From Candidatus Zipacnadia bacterium (GTDB lineage: Bacteria; Armatimonadota; Zipacnadia; Zipacnadales; UBA5352), in assembly GCA_029821735.1 (NCBI GenBank), contig JALGSU010000003.1, positions 1-64,000 of the forward strand: a stretch of DNA of 64,000 bases, given 5' to 3'. The notes beneath the pieces are model-generated. The model made no database searches and was not told the DNA's origin. It was given only the letters and a program-made list of their open reading frames with translations. Position 1 is the stretch's first letter. Each line of letters starts with the position of its first letter. Below, in pieces: positions 61,073 through 64,000 of this stretch. The position numbers and the translations under genes are program-made.

Positions 61073-62425
61073 TTACGAGGCGGCGGGCCTGCCGTCAAAG
61101 TGGTCGGGCAGGTCCTCGCCCAGCAGGCTCAGGACGGTCGGCGCACCGTCGTGCACGCAGGGAGTCTCGTCGCCGAAGGACCGCCCCCGCACCAGCCAGA
61201 AGGCATCATCGTAGGTGTGCATGCCGGTGATTGGCGTGTTCGCGTAAAGCGCCGCCGACGTCATGCTGGACTTGAGGTCGATGCCATCGTACGGGTGCGC
61301 CAGAATGTCCGGCGCGCGTTCGACAGAATCGCCAGTGAACACCTCTTCGCGGCGGAAGACATGCTGCATGACCGGCGCGCCGGTGTCGGGGCGGGTGATC
61401 TCGCCCAAACCAGCGATCACTTCATCGCGCAGCGCCTCGTAGTCAGCGCCTGCCTCGACCGATCCACGTGGCTGGCGCCCCTTGACGTTGATGTAGATGC
61501 GCCCCGGCGTCATGGAGAACACCCGCGTGTCTTCGGCGATATCAGACAGGCCCGCCTCGTCGGAGGCAGGTACGCCGAGGTAGCCACTCTCGCGCAGCCA
61601 CGTGTCCAGGTTCAGTTCATGTTCAGTCAGCGTGAAGCCGTGATCGCTGAGCAGGAGCACCTCGGTGTCATCGTCCACAGCCCCCACGATCTGCCCCACC
61701 GCTGCATCCACCTTGCGATAGTAGTCGCGGAAAGCCGGCGCGTAGGTCTCGTCGCCGCTGGCCCACTTGCCCCACATGAAGTGGTTGATCCGGTCGGTGC
61801 CCATGACGTGGACCATCCCGTAGGTCCACGGCTCTTTGCTGAGCAGATCGACTGCACCCGAGACCCGCCCCTTGAGCGTCAGGTCGAGGTCTTCGAGCAG
61901 CGCGTCGAGCGACTCGCGAGCCTTCCACGGGTCAATATCGATGCGGTAGCCCAGTGAGGAGAGCCGTGCCGCAAGCCCCTCGGGGTGCGTAGCGCCCTGC
62001 AGTTCAGGCGCGAGGAAGCCGCTCACCAGCAGCCCGTCAACGTCGGGCGGGGGGAAGGTCACCGGCACGTTCATGACGATGACCTTGTGCCCCCGCTCAT
62101 TCAGAATCCGCCACAGCGGCGGACTGGTAACGTAGGTGCTGCCCGTGATGTACATCTCATAGGAGCCGGGCCGGATGTCCGTGAAGCCGAACACGCCGTG
62201 CGCACCGGGGTTGACCCCGGTCACAAAGCTGCTCCACGCCGCGCATGAGACCGTCGGATACGTCGACAGGGCCGGCTTGAGATCGCCACCCTCGGCGATC
62301 GCTTTCAGATTGGGCATGTCCCCGTCGGCCATCAGGCCCGTCAGAAGCGAGTAGGGCACTCCGTCCAGACCGATGACGAGCATGCGGCGGCGCGGCTTGC
62401 GGCGCAAACGAGCAAGCAAAGACAT
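61073..62425 (-). CDS. Alkaline-phosphatase-fold phosphodiesterase/nucleotide pyrophosphatase family protein
   Basis: A 450-residue enzyme of the type I phosphodiesterase group. Metal motif VIGLDGVPYSLL near residue 18, nucleophile region YPTVSCAAWSSFVTGVNPGAHGVFGF (Thr or Ser), then HVMGTDRINHFMW and LLLSDHGFTLTEHELNLDTWL with late metal ligands, and GMHTYDDAFWLVRG. Members cleave phosphate diesters or remove sulfate or phosphate groups from surface polymers. Lies between cysC and the sugar transferase. Confidence 0.85.
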   Translation of the reverse strand: MSLLARLRRKPRRRMLVIGLDGVPYSLLTGLMADGDMPNLKAIAEGGDLKPALSTYPTVSCAAWSSFVTGVNPGAHGVFGFTDIRPGSYEMYITGSTYVTSPPLWRILNERGHKVIVMNVPVTFPPPDVDGLLVSGFLAPELQGATHPEGLAARLSSLGYRIDIDPWKARESLDALLEDLDLTLKGRVSGAVDLLSKEPWTYGMVHVMGTDRINHFMWGKWASGDETYAPAFRDYYRKVDAAVGQIVGAVDDDTEVLLLSDHGFTLTEHELNLDTWLRESGYLGVPASDEAGLSDIAEDTRVFSMTPGRIYINVKGRQPRGSVEAGADYEALRDEVIAGLGEITRPDTGAPVMQHVFRREEVFTGDSVERAPDILAHPYDGIDLKSSMTSAALYANTPITGMHTYDDAFWLVRGRSFGDETPCVHDGAPTVLSLLGEDLPDHFDGRPAAS

Positions 62426-62447
62426 CCTGACAACTCCCGCGTTTCAG

Positions 62448-62981
62448 TTACTTGTTGTTGAGATAGCCAAGCTCGGTAAGCTTCGCCATGACCACGTCGA
62501 CGCCCTCTTCGACGGTGCACTCGCCGGTCTTGATGGTCAGTTCGCCATTGGCGGGTGCCTCGTAGGGCTGGTGCATCCCGGCGATGTCGTTGACTTCGCC
62601 ACGAGCTGCGCGAGCATACAGACCCTTGGGGTCGCGCTCCTGGCAGACCTCCAGCGGCGCCTCGACGTAGACCTCGACGAACTTCTCATTCCACTCGCGC
62701 GCCCGGTCCCGGTACTTCTGCAGCGGCGCAACGGCAGCGATCATGACGTTCGCGCCGAGGCCGGCCATCTTCATGGCGAACCACGCGAGGCGCTTGGTGT
62801 TCTCGTCGCGCCCTTCCTCGGTGTAGCCGAGGTTCGGGCTCAGGTTCGCCCGAACTTCGTCGGCGTCGAGGTTCTCGACCGGAAGGTCCAATGCCTTCAG
62901 GCGCGCCTGCACGCCCTCGGCCAGAGTCGACTTGCCGGATGCCGGTACGCCTGTGAACCAGATGACTACTCCCTTGTCCAT
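62448..62981 (-). CDS. cysC: Adenylylsulfate kinase (APS kinase)
   Basis: A 177-residue enzyme. Walker A GVPASGKST (11-19), LDADEVRANLSPNLGY, FVEVYVEAPLEVCQERDPKGLYA, and DIAGMHQPYEAP match CysC. It converts adenylylsulfate to PAPS, the sulfate donor for sulfotransferases or reduction. With sat next to it, PAPS synthesis is complete. Length normal. Confidence 0.94.
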   Translation of the reverse strand: MDKGVVIWFTGVPASGKSTLAEGVQARLKALDLPVENLDADEVRANLSPNLGYTEEGRDENTKRLAWFAMKMAGLGANVMIAAVAPLQKYRDRAREWNEKFVEVYVEAPLEVCQERDPKGLYARAARGEVNDIAGMHQPYEAPANGELTIKTGECTVEEGVDVVMAKLTELGYLNNK

Positions 62982-63077
62982 GTCTATTCGTTCCCCTCTT
63001 GATTTCAGATTCGTGCGTCGTGCTGCTAACCTGCTCGACCATTCGCCCCTGTCGCTGCCGTTCCCCTTTGCCCGCCT

Positions 63078-64000
63078 TTACTCCACAAACGGGTTGTCGA
63101 ACCCGCGGATGACCTCGTAAACCTCGGGCCGCATGACCTGCGGCGCGGGCGGGTTGCCGTCCGTGATGCCCTGGCGGATCTCGGAGCCGCTGAACGACAG
63201 CGCGGCCTCGGTGCCGCCGTGCGGGCACGTGCGGTTGGATGCCACTCGGCCACAGGTGGTGCAATACCAGAAGTCGCCGCGGATCGTCATCGGCTGGATC
63301 TCAAGCTCGCCCGCGAGGCTCTCGAACTTCTCGATCGCCTCTTCCTCACCGTAGTAGTCGCCCACGCCCGCGTGGTCGCGGCCGATGATGATGTGGGTGC
63401 AACCGTAGTTCTTGCGCATGATGCCATGGAAGACTGCCTCTTTGGGACCGGCATAGCGCATCTCCGTCGGCAGGATGTTCAGGAACGCGTGGTCGGCGGC
63501 GAAGTACCCCTCGATGAGCTTCTCATACGCCCCGATGATAGCCTCATCGCGGAAGTCGCCGGGCTTCTTCTTGCCGATGATCGGCTGGATCATGAGCCCG
63601 TCGCAGAAGCCCAGAACCGTCTTCTGCAGGTCCTCGTGACCGGCGTGCGGCACGTTCCGGGTCTGGAACGCGCAGACCGTATTCCAGCCGCGCTCCTCGA
63701 AAGCCGCACGGGTCTCGGCCGGGAACAGGTTCACTGCGGCGAACGCCCCGCGGTCGTTGTCGATCAGGTCAACCGTGCCGCCAACGATGTAGTCGCCGCG
63801 CGCCAGGTAGCCCGCAACGCCCGGGTGATCGGTGTCAGAAGTCCCGAAGACCGACGCTGCCGCAGCCGCCTTGTCCCACTCGTAGACCTCCTGCACGTTG
63901 AGGATCGCGACCGCCTTGTCCGGGTCAGAGGCGCCCACCAGCACAACCTGGCTGCCCTCCGCCACGGCGTCGGCGCAGTCGACGGTCAGGAAGATCGGGA
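63078..64000 (-). CDS. sat: Sulfate adenylyltransferase (ATP sulfurylase), 3' part
   Basis: The C-terminal 306 codons or so of Sat; the start is beyond the right edge. The active-site motifs are AFQTRNVPHAGHE and IIGRDHAGVGDYYG. The zinc-binding cluster WYCTTCGRVASNRTCPHGG is followed by SGSEIRQGITDG. It makes adenylylsulfate from ATP and sulfate. It is followed 96 nt later by cysC. Confidence 0.94.
   Translation of the reverse strand, partial: PIFLTVDCADAVAEGSQVVLVGASDPDKAVAILNVQEVYEWDKAAAAASVFGTSDTDHPGVAGYLARGDYIVGGTVDLIDNDRGAFAAVNLFPAETRAAFEERGWNTVCAFQTRNVPHAGHEDLQKTVLGFCDGLMIQPIIGKKKPGDFRDEAIIGAYEKLIEGYFAADHAFLNILPTEMRYAGPKEAVFHGIMRKNYGCTHIIIGRDHAGVGDYYGEEEAIEKFESLAGELEIQPMTIRGDFWYCTTCGRVASNRTCPHGGTEAALSFSGSEIRQGITDGNPPAPQVMRPEVYEVIRGFDNPFVE

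Noticed and set aside
58798-61230. 810-codon plus-strand open frame
   Set aside because: It is antisense to recD2 and the sugar transferase, both with clear domains; open antisense frames are common at this GC content.
1-64000. tRNA genes, CRISPR arrays or an rRNA operon
   Set aside because: No T-loop/cloverleaf pattern, regularly spaced repeat or long rRNA match was recognised by eye; only the short 5S-like fragment near 29.25 kb was noted.

Overview
The window is high-GC bacterial chromosome, most likely from the Armatimonadota or a closely related lineage, probably an environmental or metagenome-assembled genome. The best clue is the prepilin-like protein at 52040-52708. Its N-terminus runs through [17 protein letters not shown] into [12 protein letters not shown], followed by a C-terminal H-x9-DG motif, a pattern I associate with Armatimonadota. 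Expansions of Gfo/Idh/MocA oxidoreductases, sugar-isomerase TIM barrels, a DUF6259-type protein, BNR-repeat proteins and UroD-like proteins fit a carbohydrate-degrading, diderm, environmental bacterium. No rRNA operon, tRNA, CRISPR array or transposase was recognised.

Layout. 0-5.5 kb: a truncated oxidoreductase, a REP-like repeat cluster, a compact promoter/small-ORF/terminator unit, an HNH nuclease, UroD-like and zinc dehydrogenase genes, then yajC, a DUF4446 protein and a XerC/D recombinase. 5.5-15 kb: secreted carbohydrate-related proteins (a split DUF6259 protein, a porin-like barrel, an alpha-helical protein), two hydroxypyruvate-isomerase-like genes and a CoA-disulfide-reductase-like flavoenzyme. 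15-18.7 kb: an accessory-looking patch with a methyltransferase lacking its SAM motif I, a second RuvB with a 180-residue N-terminal extension, and a phage Gp37/Gp68 (DUF5131) gene. 18.7-31.8 kb: an aldo/keto reductase, a BNR protein, a DUF2330 membrane protein, a U32-like protein, three related Fe-S proteins (one broken), an outer-membrane barrel, and an AlbA/Schlafen-type gene between 40-bp direct repeats. 31.8-42.2 kb: a mostly co-directional run with a minimal PBP4, an ABC exporter pair, a LolA-like protein, a membrane-anchored sigma-like protein, a TPR lipoprotein, a YprB-like nuclease and a coiled-coil membrane protein. 42-45.3 kb: a metallo-hydrolase and ruvC-ruvA-ruvB. 45.4-50 kb: OsmC, a tiny membrane protein, two phosphohexomutases and a GHMP sugar kinase. 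50-55 kb: a secreted carbohydrate-binding protein, NikR, a pilin-like protein, an ECF transporter (S, T, A) and an FmdE-like protein. 55-64 kb: a DUF3604 protein, RecD2, and a block with a polyprenyl sugar-phosphate transferase, a phosphodiesterase, CysC and Sat.

Connections. The ECF transporter next to NikR and an FmdE-like protein suggests metal or cofactor uptake. Sat plus CysC (PAPS synthesis) next to a sugar-phosphate transferase and an alkaline-phosphatase-fold enzyme suggests a sulfated surface polysaccharide. The sugar kinase and two mutases look like one sugar-phosphate activation unit.

Caution: at least four genes carry apparent frameshifts (about 8760, 13150, 18828 and 20820) and several others lack short internal pieces. 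Some of these breaks may be assembly errors rather than biology.
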